From: Miscanthus floridulus
Lineage: Eukaryota > Streptophyta > Magnoliopsida > Poales > Poaceae
DNA length: 64,000 bases
Direction: 5' to 3'
Assembly (NCBI RefSeq): GCF_019320115.1
Contig: NC_089591.1
Location: forward strand, 23,724,502-23,788,501
Positions 1-10,998 of this stretch are shown here, piece by piece. Each line of letters starts with the position of its first letter. The first letter of the stretch is position 1. The notes below the pieces were generated by a model. The model searched no databases and was not told where the DNA came from. It saw nothing but the letters and a program-made list of their open reading frames with translations. The position numbers were made by a program, and so were the translations under genes.

Positions 1-1530
1 GCTTCACCAATTGCTTGGTTGGGCACATTGAGGTAAGGTGACCCCAAGTGCGGCACTTGAAGCACTTCACATGCCTTAGCCTCTCTTCTTCTTTCTTCAA
101 CTTGAGCTTTTCTTCATTGGGGCAACCATTTGCAAGATGTCCCACTTCATGGCACTTGAAGCACATGAAATGAGAGAGCTTCTCTTGTTCTTGCTTCTTC
201 ATCTCTCTTTCATATCTTCTCTTGCCCCATCTTTTGCCCTTGATCTTGCTCTTGTTGAAGCCAATGCCACTTATGTCATTACGGCTTTCTTGATGATTGA
301 CTTTGCTAGTCTTGAAGCTAACTCCACTCTTGTCACCAAAGTTTCTTTGAGTCTTCAACATCTGCTCAAAGGTGACTTGAGAGTTGTAGCACCACTTTAA
401 TTTGTTGCTCAATTTCTTCACTTGTTCATTGAGCTCGTTGTTCTCCTTCAAAAGGTTAGTTTGACAAGACATAGAAGTAGAACAAGTATCTATATGCAAA
501 GAATATGGCATAGCTAATAAATCATCACAAGAGGTGGATACATGCTTCTTGCCTACATCACAAGGGTTAGCAAACAATATGTGATTGATCAATTGACCCA
601 TGTGATGAGCTCTCACTGTTTTTAAGTTTCTTTGTTAACACTTTAATTAGAGAAGCATGTTGTTCTAATAATTCATCATGAGATTCAAGTAGTGTCTCAT
701 GATTCAATTTTAGCTCATCATGTGAAGATTTAAAAGCATCAAGTAATTTTTTTACGTTCTTCACAAGAGTTCTTTAGAAATAAGTTTTCATTTTCCAATT
801 TCAATGTTTTAGCTTTCTCATTTTCTAAAGACATGGTCATCCTAGCAAGTCTACTAACAAGCTCATCATATGAATCAACATGATCAACCGCATTATCATT
901 TGATACTTTGGTGTCACCTTGTGACATGAGACAATGTGGTGTAGTTGGAGAGATTGTAGTAGCATCATCATCATGGCTTGAGCATGAACCAACATCACCA
1001 TCAAGTGTGCATGGGGTAGCATCATCATTTGCAACACTTGTGGCATAATCATCAACCTTATCAAGTGAACTTGTAGTGAATCGATCATCATCACCATCAC
1101 TTGACCATGAGGTGGAGCAATCTTTCTCAATCACCAAATTGTGATCATGCTCGACACACTCATGCACCTCCTTCTTAGGCTCATCCTCCTTCTTGAATTT
1201 GCCATCATCCCATGTGGAGGAATCACCGAAGGTATCCTTGATGGACTCCCATATCTCATGAGCGGTTCCCGTGTAGTTTACTTGTTTCATCAAATCAAAA
1301 CTCAATGCATCCATTAGAAAACAACAAGCATGTGCATCAAGTTTATAGAAAACTCTTTGAGCTTTGGTGAGATTTCTATGGTCCAAGACATGCGTGAGAC
1401 CACTAGTGACAATCCACCAAAACCGAGGTCCCTTTGCACGAAAATGATCAAGCATGTGATTTTTCCATTGTGCAAAGTTTGTGCCATAAAAAATATGTGT
1501 CTCACAAACATCTAGCCCACTAGACGCCAT
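1..1530 (-). pseudogene. gag: Copia gag (capsid/nucleocapsid) of element A, frameshifted and cut by the window edge
   Basis: The 263-residue open frame at 1530-739 begins MASSGLDVCETHIFYGTNF and holds the UBN2/DUF4219-type Copia capsid region (FxGTNFxxWKxHMLDHFRAKG, then HEIWESIKDTFGDSS). A low-complexity stretch rich in S, D and T follows, then a coiled-coil-like segment (MSLENEKAKTLKLENENLFL). The frame stops just after an A7 tract (about 750), and the coil continues in the next frame at 764-567. Two zinc knuckles are readable near the left edge, including CFKCRTWGHLTSMC at about 75-25. In the retrotransposon cycle this protein would package the RNA. The same A7 break is present in the copy at 15342, so it may be inherited. 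As written the protein is broken. Confidence 0.75.
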
Positions 1531-1566
1531 CCTATCGGGTCGGTGAAGACCACAAATGAGAGACCT

Positions 1567-1581
1567 AGCTCTGATACCACT
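1567..1581 (-). promoter_or_regulatory. Primer-binding site of element A
   Basis: Read on minus, the bases next to the LTR are AGTGGTATCAGAGCT. They contain TGGTATCAGAGC, the complement of the 3' end of plant initiator methionine tRNA, which primes minus-strand DNA synthesis in many Copia and Gypsy elements. This fixes the LTR boundary at 1582 and the element's orientation. Confidence 0.85.
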
Positions 1582-3999
1582 TGTGAGGTCGAGATGGTGG
1601 ACTAGAGGGGGGTGAATAGTCCTTTCTAAAATTAATTGTGTCGGCTAACCGAAACAAGTGCGGAATTAAAACTATCAGTCTAGCCAAGACTACACCCCTC
1701 TATTTATGTTCTCTAGCACCTTCTAAAGATACTAATTAAGCAACAAAGGTGCCAGGCTAGCTAGAGCTCACCTAACCAATTCTAGAAGCAAGGTCACACA
1801 AACCTAAGCCACTAGTACTTTAAGCAAAAAGGGAGCTCCTACACATGCTAGTAAGCAAAAGCACAAAGCCACCTAAGCTCACTAGCAATGCTCAATAATA
1901 AGGCAACCAATGCCAAATTAGAGAGCGCAAATACTTAGCTACACAAACTAAGCAATGTGACTAACAAGGTTACACAAACCAAATTAGCCACGCAAGGGAG
2001 CCACTTCTATGCTACACAAGCAAGAAGGTAACTAGTGAGCTACATAAGCTTAACTAAATACAAGAGCAACTACACAAGCACAATGTATATGAAAGTAATT
2101 ACAAGCTTGTGTAACGAGGATGCAAACCAATGGGAAGAATAAGGTTGACATGGTGATTTTTCTCCTGAGGTTAACGTACTTGCCAACACGCTAGTCCCCA
2201 TTGTGTTGACCGCTCACTTGGTGGTTCGGCAGCTAATTGGCATCACCCGCCAAGCCCGCACGTCGGGCACCGCAAGAACCTACCCCAAAAGTGTGGGTAG
2301 CTCAATAACACGCTTTACTAAAGTTGATCTTCGCAGCTCCCGTGGGGAGAGCACAATGCCCCTCACAAAGCTCTTCTCTGGAGCACCGCACAAGCTTCTT
2401 GTGGGCTTCAACAGAGACCACCACCAAGCCATCTAGGAGGTGGCAACCTCCAAGAGTAACAAGCACCACCGGCTTGCAAATTGATCACCTAGTGCCACTC
2501 GATGCAACCTCACGATGCAATCGCACTAGAATCACTCTCTCACACAATCGAATGATCACTATCAAGCATATGAGAGATGGAGGGCTCCCAAGCACTCTTA
2601 AGCATGGACACGAAGTCCCCTGAGGTGCTTAGCACCATCCATGGCTGAGACCCCCTTCTATTTATAGCCCCACGGGCTAAACTAGCCGTTACCCCTGCAC
2701 TGGGCCTTTTTCGGGTTGACCAGACACGCCGGTCATATCGATTGGACGCTGGACCTCAGAGTCCGGTCAATGGATGCTCGCCACATGTAGCCTCCATTCA
2801 ACCTCAGTTGCTTGATCTCAACGGTCAAGTGATGACCGGACGCAGCTACTCAAAGTGACCGGACGCACCAACACCAGCGTCTAGTCATTTCTAGTAAGCA
2901 TCTAGTCGCGACCAGACACGTCCAGTCGGTCATGATCGGACGCGGCATCAATCACCTACATCATTGTATGTCAGCCTGACCGGACACACCCAGCCAGCGT
3001 CCGGTTACTTTCAGCGCCAGTATCCGATCGAAGACCGATGCCTGTCTGTGCTCTGCTGCCACTGACTAGATGCAGGACCCTAGTGTTCGGTCACCATGTG
3101 ACCAGCATTCGGTTCAGTCTGTGAGACCCTGTCTTTTCTATATAGGGTGTCGGTGGCACCGTCAGACACTCCGTCGGTGGAGTTTCGAACCCTTGCCTCC
3201 GTTCCTTCACCGAGTTGATCCACATCAACTCCAACTTCTTCTTCTTTGCAAATGTGCCAACACCAGTAAGTATACACCACCATGTGTATGTGTGTTAGCA
3301 TTTTCACAATTGTTTTCCAAAGGATTAGCCACTCAACTTGCCACGCCACTCAATCCTAGCGACAATGCAAAGTTATATCACTCAAGTGGCACTAGATGAC
3401 CGATATGCAAACAAGTTTTTCCCTTTTGATAGTACGACCATCTATCCTAAACCCAGTCATAAACTTCTCTACACACCTATGATCGGTGAAATGAAATGCC
3501 CTAGGTTATACCTTTGCCTTGCACATTCCATTCCATCTCCTCCAATGTTGATTCACCAGATGCACCAACACAATCAACAATGATATGATCCACTTCATAT
3601 CATCACATGATCATATTGGTTCATCGATCTTGACTTCACTTGCTTTTCACCGTTGCCTTCGTCCATCGACGCCAAGTCTTGCTTAAGCTTTACTGTCACG
3701 TGGTCCATCGCTCCAAAGCCTCCAACTTGCCCTTCACGCTTGCAACCGGTCCATCAAGCCAAGTCTTGTCTTGATCTTCTCCACCGTGATCACATGACTC
3801 AATGTCATGTCTCATTTGCAATGAGCTCCTTCATTATCACATGTGTGAGCTTTGCAACATCTCTTAGCCATTTTCACCATCATGGCATATGTTGCTCACA
3901 CACATGTTGCTATGGACTAATCACCTATGTATCTCACATAAACATAATTAGTCCACCTAGGGTGTCACTCAATTACCAAAACCACACAAGGACCTTTCA
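1582..3999 (-). repeat. LTR of Sirevirus-like element A (2418 bp)
   Basis: On the minus strand the repeat starts TGAAAGGTCC at 3999 and ends in CA next to the primer-binding site. It matches the LTRs at 12853-15290 and 20785-23230 end to end. A TATA-like box (TATAAATA on minus) lies at about 2659-2667, so transcription would run leftward into gag. The U3 portion (about 2700-3130) carries many degenerate CCGGACGC / GCGTCCGG motifs. Open frames inside it, such as 3653-4048, have no similarity I recognise and are chance frames. Confidence 0.85.
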
Positions 4000-4229
4000 C
4001 TCGCAAGCATCCATACCTAACAACTTTCATCCCAATCAAGTCACATGAAATCATATTTGTTGAGCACTAGGTTACACAATATGATAATTGTTGATGGTCC
4101 TTATACAACATTTCTAACCATCAATGGTTAATAATTTGAGCATGCCACCAACATAAAAGAAAAGCTTTGTGATGAGATCTTAACATATAGGTATGTTAAG
4201 CCTCGGGTCCTATGGTTCCCAAATTAAGA
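4000..4229. other. Unassigned AT-rich flank
   Basis: Sequence between the LTR of element A and the Gypsy remnant. I see no coding frame, repeat termini or RNA gene. It is probably what remains of the DNA into which element A inserted. Confidence 0.4.
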
Positions 4230-4401
4230 AGAACCCCCGATCGACCCCTCGGGAGCTATGCCCATCGGACATGTTTGTGCGCACCCTCTAGCAAAGAGAC
4301 CTGGCCGAGCCTGACTAGACCACAACTTCTGCTTGGGGCCCGGGGCTTCCCCGAGCCTTGGGCTCCCAATCTACGACACCTCCGGGCCTGACCCATGGCT
4401 C

Positions 4402-4692
4402 CTACTCGGCTAACGATGCTAGCCAAGGCCCAGGCACAAGAAGACAAGCCCAGGCTACTAATGCCTAGGGGTTCCCTAGCATTCCTCCCTAGGCATGCCC
4501 CTACCAACTGCTCCTCTGACAGGGTCACGTCTAGGGCATGACATAAGAAGGCAAAGCTTCTTGTGGCCTTCAAGGGCTCAGGGGCTTCTGGGCCCATGCG
4601 TTAGCCCCTGGAATCGACCTCCTTGGCCATCAAGAAGACTCTAGAAGGTCTTCTCCAAGGGAGGCTAGTCAAAGCTGACACCTTCTGACATG
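4402..4692 (+). repeat. Direct repeat, copy 1, upstream of the retropepsin remnant
   Basis: About 290 bp matching 5047-5330 with roughly one mismatch in six to eight bases. It starts at CTCGGCTAACGATGC and ends TTCTGACATG. Both copies contain the phrase AATCGACCTCCTT near the end. It may be LTR sequence or a gag-end duplication. Confidence 0.6.
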
Positions 4693-4709
4693 CAGAGGGA
4701 TGCCTCACC

Positions 4710-5036
4710 ATGGTGCTAATGGACAGGGGTAGCAGCCTCAACATACTCTACGCCAACACCCTCGACAAGATGGGCATCCCTCGGAGCAACCTACACCCCA
4801 GCAAGGCACTGTTCTATGTGATTTTGCTAGGGAAGGAAGCTATGCCCCTCTAGCGCATCTGGCTCAACATCACCTACGTCCAACCAGACAACTTCCGCAA
4901 AAAGCCACTCACCTTCGAGGTCGTTGACTTCCCCGATGTCTATCATGCCCTCATCGATCGACCGTGCTTTGCCAAGTTCATGGTCATCCCCAACTACACC
5001 TACCTAAAGCTCAAGATGCCTTGCCCAAAGGGGGTC
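4710..5036 (+). pseudogene. Gypsy retropepsin (aspartic protease) domain, degenerate
   Basis: The plus frame from 4710 reads MVLMDRGSSLNILYANTLDK, then later LTFEVVDFPDVYHALIDRPC and KFMVIPNYTYLKLKMP. This is the conserved protease region found between gag and RT in plant Gypsy elements. The active-site triad, usually D-G-G or D-S-G in such elements, reads D-R-G, and a TAG at 4851-4853 interrupts the frame. No RT or integrase follows, because the second direct repeat begins right after. It is a dead fragment of a polyprotein. Confidence 0.65.
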
Positions 5037-5046
5037 ACCACCTTCC

Positions 5047-5330
5047 TGCTCAGCTAACGATGCCAGCCAAGGCCCGGGCACAAGAAGACAAGCCCTAGGC
5101 TATCGATGCCTAGGGCTCCCTAGCATCACTCCCTAGGCATGCCCCTACTAACTGCTCCATCGATAGGGTCATGTCTGGGGCATGACACAAGAAGACAAAG
5201 CTTCCCACAACCTCCGGGTGCTCAGGGGCTACAGCCCAGGAGCCCCCAGAATCGACCTCCTTCGCTACCAAGAAGACTCCAGAAGGTCTCACCCGGGGGA
5301 AGCCGATCTAAGCCGACACCTTCTGACATG
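5047..5330 (+). repeat. Direct repeat, copy 2, downstream of the retropepsin remnant
   Basis: Second copy of the repeat at 4402-4692. It is followed by unique sequence TAGAGTGTCAG and a promoter-like region, whereas copy 1 runs into the protease. That difference allows the reading of 5' and 3' LTR pieces around a deleted interior, but a local duplication is also possible. Confidence 0.6.
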
Positions 5331-5490
5331 TAGAGTGTCAGAACAGAGCAGTAGGACGGTTCCTAGGCTTCTTCGGCTCCAAGACTCCTCGATGGTCCAC
5401 GGTGCACCACTGCAAGGGCCCTCCTAGACTCTAGCGCACGTAGACCATAGACTAGACCCCCCCAAACCACCTTGTACCTAACATATCTCA

Positions 5491-5500
5491 TTATATAAGG
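5491..5500 (+). promoter_or_regulatory. TATA-like box in the Gypsy LTR remnant
   Basis: TTATATAAGG lies about 160 bp after the end of direct repeat 2 and is followed by a pyrimidine-rich leader, as in many grass Gypsy LTRs. It is a sequence match only. Confidence 0.35.
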
Positions 5501-5989
5501 GATAAGGTCGAACCAAGAGAGGGGAGGATCCTAATTCAATCATCAGACACTCCATTCCATTCCATCTACCTCTACTCTGCACCGAGAGCAAGGCAACCAA
5601 GAGAGGGGCACCGAGAGCCTCTCCTCCATCGCATCATGTTGTCTCCTTCTCGTTCGATGAGGGGGAGACTCCACCGATAGTGAGGAAATCTTAGGAGTAG
5701 CACTGATCTAACCCCCATACTAAATCTTCTTCCTTCACACTCTGTTGCAATCCCCTAGATTTTGGGTGCTCTTAAGTATAAGGATCATCGCTGCTGAACG
5801 TAGGGACCGAATTGGCCCAAACTAGGATAAACTGTTGCGTCTTCTCTGCATGATTCTTGTGTTCTTGAGTCCACCTGAGCCATCGGAGACCCCATACTCT
5901 ACCACTGACTCGAGCAACATGTTTGTCGTGGTTTTGACCCCACGACACTTTGTTCAATTTTACATGGTTGCACTTGTACTTGGAGAAAT

Positions 5990-6850
5990 TGTGTATGCTG
6001 GGGCAAAATAGTAAAAATCATCAAGTGAAGCTAGAAGACATCCAACAAGGTAGGCGAGCCAGGGGACACCTAGTGTGGCTGACCGACCCCACCAGGGTCG
6101 CCCTGACCTAGCTCACCAGCTACCACGTCACCAATGTAGAGCAAAGGTAGACTACACACTTGTGGGCACCGTAGCACATTGATCAAAGGTTAGTTGGATC
6201 CTATAGTCACTAGGACCTCTCCCATGGATCAAAGGGCCCACCATCATACACCAGAGCATTCCACCAACTCCAAACTACCTCAAGTAACTATGAACTACCA
6301 CTAGGGAGCATCTAGGGCCATTGGATGGCGAAGCGATGGCATCCTAGGGTCGGCCCCCGACCCCACTTGGCCACCTCCACCGCTTCTACCTACAACTACC
6401 CCCACTTCTCTTGAACACTATAAAAGGAGATTGGCACCATTTGATAGATCCATCCAAGGAGGATCAAGCAAGAGTCAAGTAGAGAGCTTAGGTAAAGCCA
6501 TATCAATAAAATTAGAAGATAGAGAGACTAAGGAGAAGCTAGGAGATGAGCCGGGCTTGTTGGTGACCTCTTCCACTTGTACCTTGGCAAATGAAACTCT
6601 TGATCAAGTAAAGTCTGAGATCTTCTATGGTAACTCTAATCTTCTACATTAATTGAATGTCGATGATTTTATTGTTGTTTGTGAGTTTCACCACTCTTTT
6701 AGAGAGCTCTAGTATTACTTTACCGAGATCTAGATTAGAGTAGTGAGTTTATAGCATAAGCATGGTGCTTGGGCTATAGCTTTCCTGGGTTTATGGCTAG
6801 ACCCACGGATGGTTTATGGTAGCTAGAAGGTGGTGACAGCCTTGTCCAAC
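5990..6850 (+). repeat. Left part of a Gypsy-type LTR split by the solo LTR 6851-8000
   Basis: GC-rich sequence with a clear TATA box (ACTATAAAAGGA, 6417-6428), followed by a leader rich in short frames. The sequence breaks at 6850 and its logical continuation resumes at 8001, after the nested solo LTR. It resembles a Gypsy LTR by promoter layout. I cannot place its exact ends or family. The 73-residue frame at 6431-6652 has no recognisable domain. Confidence 0.4.
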
Positions 6851-8000
6851 TGTCGGGGTTATGATACCCTAGGCATCTTATGACACCAATAAGTTAGCCG
6901 CTCAGGCGGCCCATGATAGCCAAGCTAGCACAAGCCCAACAACTATGGCCCATCTAAGCTACGTGGGCCTGGGCCAAGCACCAAGCCGAGGGGTCGACCG
7001 CGACCACTCCATTCTCCATCCACTACGTGCAATGTAGCCCCGCACAACCTCTCCTCCACCCCAACCTCTAGGTGGAACGAGGAGAGGTCGATCTCTTGAA
7101 CACCCCGCTCACTCCACTAGGACTGAGGGGATAGCTATCCCCTCGGTTCGGACAGACAACCATCCCTACGCCACGCTGCGCAGATAAGACAACACTGCCA
7201 AGCGGTGAGGACTGGTACGGTGACCCACCGTTTAAATATGGCTCGACAAGATGGGCATATGACCCCGCCCACTATGGAATGGGCTCATGACTATGGTGTT
7301 GACTTTCAAGGCCAACCAAGCTAACAAAGGCCAGGACCCCAAAGCTTGGTATCGTGGTCACCAGCTCCATGACCAGCAAGGCAACCGATGACATGGGAGC
7401 AGCTACCTGCTCCTGTAATAAAGCCACTGGTAGAGCAGGAGACAATGATGAAGGCCATGCTGAACTCACATCGCACAGGACGGCTAGCAAACTACCGCTG
7501 TGCCAATAGTGCCATCATGACCAGCACTGCAGCATCACGCTACACCATGTTGCGATGTGGGCACAAGACCATGATGACAATCACACACGGACGTATGCTG
7601 ACATCAAGACAAGACGGCTTTCCTTGCAAGCCAAGATAGCTAGTTTCTCCTCCCTCAGGCTCATGACCACTCGGTCGGGAGAACCTATCTCTCTGTATAT
7701 AACCTGGCCTGGACTCTATATAAGGGCAGCCAGGGCCCGTTCCAAGGGGATAGACTCTTAAGACTTCATTCGGGCAGTCCCTCTCCACTCTCCTACCTCT
7801 TCCACTCTTCTCGCATACCCCATCGTAAGAACTTCAGAGCATTCAACCGAGGAACATGCACTCGAACTATCTCTAAGACTAGACATAGGGCTCCAGCCTA
7901 AACCAATATAATTCCTTGTGTCTTTGAATGCTTCCATTGTCTTCCTAAAGCAGCGCGACACACATATAAAATTCACTTGCCGGTTGACAAAACACCGACA
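6851..8000 (+). repeat. Solo LTR, Gypsy type (1150 bp)
   Basis: Begins TGTCGGGGTTATG and ends AACACCGACA, the TGTCGG/CCGACA termini typical of grass Gypsy LTRs. Flanking 5-mers are CCAAC (6846-6850) and CCAGC (8001-8005), a TSD with one mismatch. A TATA box (TCTATATAAG, 7715-7724) sets the orientation as plus. No internal region or second LTR is nearby, so it is a solo LTR left by recombination. The small frames inside it are not genes. Confidence 0.75.
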
Positions 8001-8330
8001 CCAGCCTATGTATTCCACCATGTTTGGTCTAGTTCTTAAGGCGTAGGGCTCTTTGCAGTTTATTCATTTTACCTTCTGGTTATTGAATGGGATGTGACCA
8101 TAGGAAACAACAATGACATCTTCATCCTTAATCTTGCCTATGTTTCTTGGAAGCCATAGGAATCCTCTCTACCCGTTGTCTCTTACCCCTCGCTCTAGCT
8201 TGGGGTGTTCTTTAGTTCTTACCCTTGTCACTTCATGTTCCCTGTGCTAATTCGATACCTTGGAATACTTTCGGGTGAAAGCTACTTTGATAGCCGTACG
8301 CTTAGGTTAATCTATGTGCCACCAAATACA
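8001..8330 (+). repeat. Right part of the split Gypsy-type LTR
   Basis: Continues the element interrupted at 6850. It ends in a stretch reading GGAATACTTTCGGGTGAAAG then CCGTACGCTT (about 8255-8310), a phrase common near the 3' end of grass Gypsy LTRs. The precise terminus is not visible. Confidence 0.35.
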
Positions 8331-9039
8331 AGTGGGGTTGTAGTGGTTGAGGAACGGGTTGGGGAATTCCACCAATGGCAATCAGGTTGGAGGCTCCTAT
8401 CTACCAAGTTGTCATGTGCCAGGAAGAAGCTATATCCCATCATATCTCAAATTGAGTACCAATCCCCAAAATCTGATTAGTGATTTCGGTTCACTTTTAT
8501 TGATGCCACCCAGTCCTGATCTACACTTCACTTGTCTAGGCTACTAAAACACATCAATGGCTAGCAGAGCAGCTGGGGTAGACACAGACCTAAAGCATCT
8601 CCTCATGTGAGTGTCATGAGACACAATATATAGTAATAGTACGAAGCAAGCAATATCAACAATAAGTATATGATAACTATTTTCTAAGGAATGTACATCT
8701 AGTTCTTGATCTATTGTGCATCTATGTTTGTGCTCAAAATCAACTCACCTACGGGAGTAGGAGGTGTTGCTAAACTTCTAGATGCCACCTCTCCATCCCC
8801 TTGGCCTTCTTCTTGAAATCTCCTTCTGGCTCCTTGCTAGGGAAAGAGGGCTCATCCCTCTTTTATCCCCAGCAACTTGTGGACTTCTTGGGGATGATAT
8901 CGATGGTCTTCTTGCTGTGGTTAAGCTTCAGTCCCCCTCCTCCTCCTTGTGCTCTTTGTTGGAAGCTAGAGAGAGTGACAGAGATGAACTAAAGAGAGAG
9001 TGGGGAGATGAGAGTGTGAGAGAGTGAGAAATTGACACA
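8331..9039. other. Unassigned, possibly CACTA-internal sequence
   Basis: No convincing coding frame. Because CACTA subterminal repeats start at about 9052, the 300-700 bp before them may belong to the same transposon. I see no transposase motif here. Confidence 0.3.
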
Positions 9040-9222
9040 ACTGGAAACCAGCAATTTGCCGAGTGCCTGCAGCACTCGGCAAAACCCGAAATACACTCGG
9101 TAAAGGCTTTGCCGAGTGCCGCGCTCGGCAAAGAGCAGTCGGCAAAGAACCCGTCGGCAAAGGTTTCTTTGCCGAGTGCCATATATCGGGCACTCAGTAA
9201 AGCCTTTGCCGAGTGTCAGGTG
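9040..9222. mobile_element. CACTA (En/Spm-type) transposon subterminal repeat region
   Basis: At least eight copies of TTTGCCGAGTG or its reverse complement CACTCGGCAAA, some shortened, are packed into about 170 bp in both orientations. This motif is the subterminal transposase-binding repeat of a large CACTA group in maize and sorghum. The CACTA terminus itself is not visible in the next 100 bp, so this end is probably truncated. No transposase is encoded nearby. Confidence 0.7.
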
Positions 9223-9321
9223 GGAGTGTTGCTGGCAAGTTTTCCCACAAGTTGAGGAGATGTCGTATGACAGGTGGGACCAAAAGTGTCTAGGTGAGGA
9301 CAGCTCATCACTATTGTGCAT

Positions 9322-9575
9322 GAAGTGATCTAGCGGACGGTTCGGGAGTGCACGGGATGGTCCGCGGGGACAGTGAGTTTATGAAATTTGTTAAGTGCGT
9401 AGACATGTTCTCGCAAACTATCCAGCAGTGCACCGGACGGTGCACGGGAACATTTCAGAGCCCCTAAAGCTTAGTTTAGTGCATATGCAGTTTTTCCAAG
9501 TTGAAATTAATTTGTAGACGATGCTCATGAGTCATGATGATGATGAAGATGACCATGTCACGATCGGGTTGTGAC
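9322..9575 (-). repeat. Possible Gypsy LTR fragment (minus)
   Basis: The right edge reads GTTGTGACAC, so on minus it starts GTGTCACAACCCGATCGTGA, like the first bases of several Gypsy LTRs. It contains paired CCGGACGG/CCGTCCGG-type motifs at 9330-9445. Too short and degraded for a firm call. Confidence 0.3.
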
Positions 9576-10264
9576 ACTTTAGTTTGGTTGACCGAATAAG
9601 TAAGATATTAAATCAGCACATTAGTTGTTTGGTTGTCCATTTGCTGGCTCGTAGTTGCACTCGCTATCTGTCGGCTGAGCCACGAGGTGCATGTAGTCTC
9701 CAAAAAAGCAAAAACGAGATTCGTTTCATGGGAACTAGGCTTGGCGGGGCTGCTAGCATGCGCCACCCAGGTTCTGATGCTCGCCCAACCATCCAATCGC
9801 ATCGTGCCTGCACCCCACGAGCCAGGGCTGGTTGGAAGAAGGTAACCAATAGAGTCCAAATATGTGTTTTAAGTTCATAGATTTTGAAATTCAAAATTTA
9901 GAATTTTAAAACAGCTTTGAATGTTCACATAGTTAATACCAAACATGGGCTCCTTGCACCCCACGGGCCTGGTTGGACCCCATGCTTTGGCAACCAAACT
10001 CCACTCCGGTGGCCCCTTCCTAGAGGCTCTGACTTTCAGCCAATGTAGAGGTGTGGTGCTGCTCCCTCTATCACTCTGAGATCTGGATGCGTAGTGGTGG
10101 CAAACTATTAAATGTAAAGTTAGTTTGAGTTGATGATTGAAAAATTGGATTGCAAAAGATGGATAATTAGTTCTTCGCTTTGAGATCTTGGATATATCAT
10201 CACACTATAAAAGAACAAGTTTTTTTTAGGGGGACTCTCCCTCTATAATAACAGTTCGATTTAA
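9576..10264. other. Unassigned intergenic DNA
   Basis: Contains two similar phrases, CACCCCACGAGCCAGGGCTG (about 9813) and CACCCCACGGGCCTGGTTGG (about 9957), near TTGGTTG-like sequence at 9585-9640, so it may include a small DNA-transposon derivative. I found no termini or TSD. The frames here are in conflicting directions and show no domain. Confidence 0.3.
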
Positions 10265-10334
10265 ATGTTATGCTATATGAGCCCTCCGTCAAGTAAGATC
10301 TTACATGTAAGATGTAAGATTCCTCCTAACCGTT

Positions 10335-10525
10335 CGATTCAATATAAGATTTTTCTCTTAACCGTTCGATTCAATCTCACGTATGTCTATAATCCCACGC
10401 CTAAAATAAGATTTCGATTCAATATAAGATTTTTCTCCCAACCGTTCGATTCAATCTCACGTATGTCTATAATCCCACGCCTAAAATAAGATTCAATCTC
10501 ACGTAGGTCTACACAATCCCACGCC
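10335..10525. repeat. Tandem repeat, 80-bp period, about 2.3 copies
   Basis: AATATAAGATTTTTCTC begins at 10341 and again at 10421, each followed by AACCGTTCGATTCAATCTCA and then TATAATCCCACGCCTAAAAT. A third, shortened copy follows from about 10481 with an internal deletion. Copies 1 and 2 are almost identical, so the duplication is recent. Confidence 0.8.
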
Positions 10526-10998
10526 ATAAGCCTATTCTCCTATCCTAAACCCTCACCAGCAAAGCGTTTTGCCAGTGATGAGAGCCCACGGCACTAGGTA
10601 TGCCCTCCGCTTACCTTCTTGATGTGCAAAACTGATCACAAGAACCCTAATTGAAGATATTTAGTTATCTGTTTCGGGTCCGATCTAATCACAAGTGTAT
10701 ACATATTATTATCATGCCTATAGATGCAGGTGCAGTATGTTTTCGGCCTGCACCACGAGTCCACGGTTGCATACATGCCGCTTTCGAAGCATCACCGTAG
10801 CCTCATGCCCTTATCCGCAGCCCGGAGTCATGTCCGCACGTGTATGACAGGGCTGCCGTCATTTTCTCCCTGATGATCAATCTTTCATATTTTTTCTCTT
10901 TTTTTTTTTTTGGCGAGCATGACGAGGAAGCTGCGGCACTGCTGGAGACGTGTGAATAATTACTCGGCGGCGGCCTAACAATCACCAAGGGCGAGTTT

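Larger units (their letters stand above)
1..3999 (-). mobile_element. Sirevirus-like Copia retrotransposon A, partial (gag end plus 5' LTR)
   Basis: The element reads on the minus strand and runs off the left edge. Visible in order on that strand are the LTR (3999 to 1582), a primer-binding site matching initiator-Met tRNA (1581-1567), and gag (1530 downward) with CCHC knuckles near position 1. The LTR, gag and leader are the same family as the element at 12853-23385, to which it is clearly homologous across about 4 kb. Assignment to the Sirevirus group of Copia rests on LTR style, the gag and the multiple purine tracts of the sister copy; no pol is visible here. The far end and any second LTR lie outside the window. 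Confidence 0.8.
4230..5950 (+). mobile_element. Decayed Gypsy retrotransposon remnant (LTR-like repeats around a protease domain)
   Basis: Two direct repeats (4402-4692 and 5047-5330), both ending TTCTGACATG, flank a 350-bp segment coding for a Ty3/Gypsy retropepsin. After the second repeat comes promoter-like sequence with a TATA box (TTATATAAGG, 5491-5500), and then GC-rich leader-like sequence up to about 5950. This is consistent with a heavily deleted element of the RIRE2/Retrosat-like Gypsy group. The outer limits are not sharp and I could not find a TSD, so the boundaries are approximate. Confidence 0.5.

Noticed and set aside
837..1130. 97-codon minus frame rich in Met.
   Set aside because: Alternative frame of the Ser/Asp-rich stretch of Copia gag.
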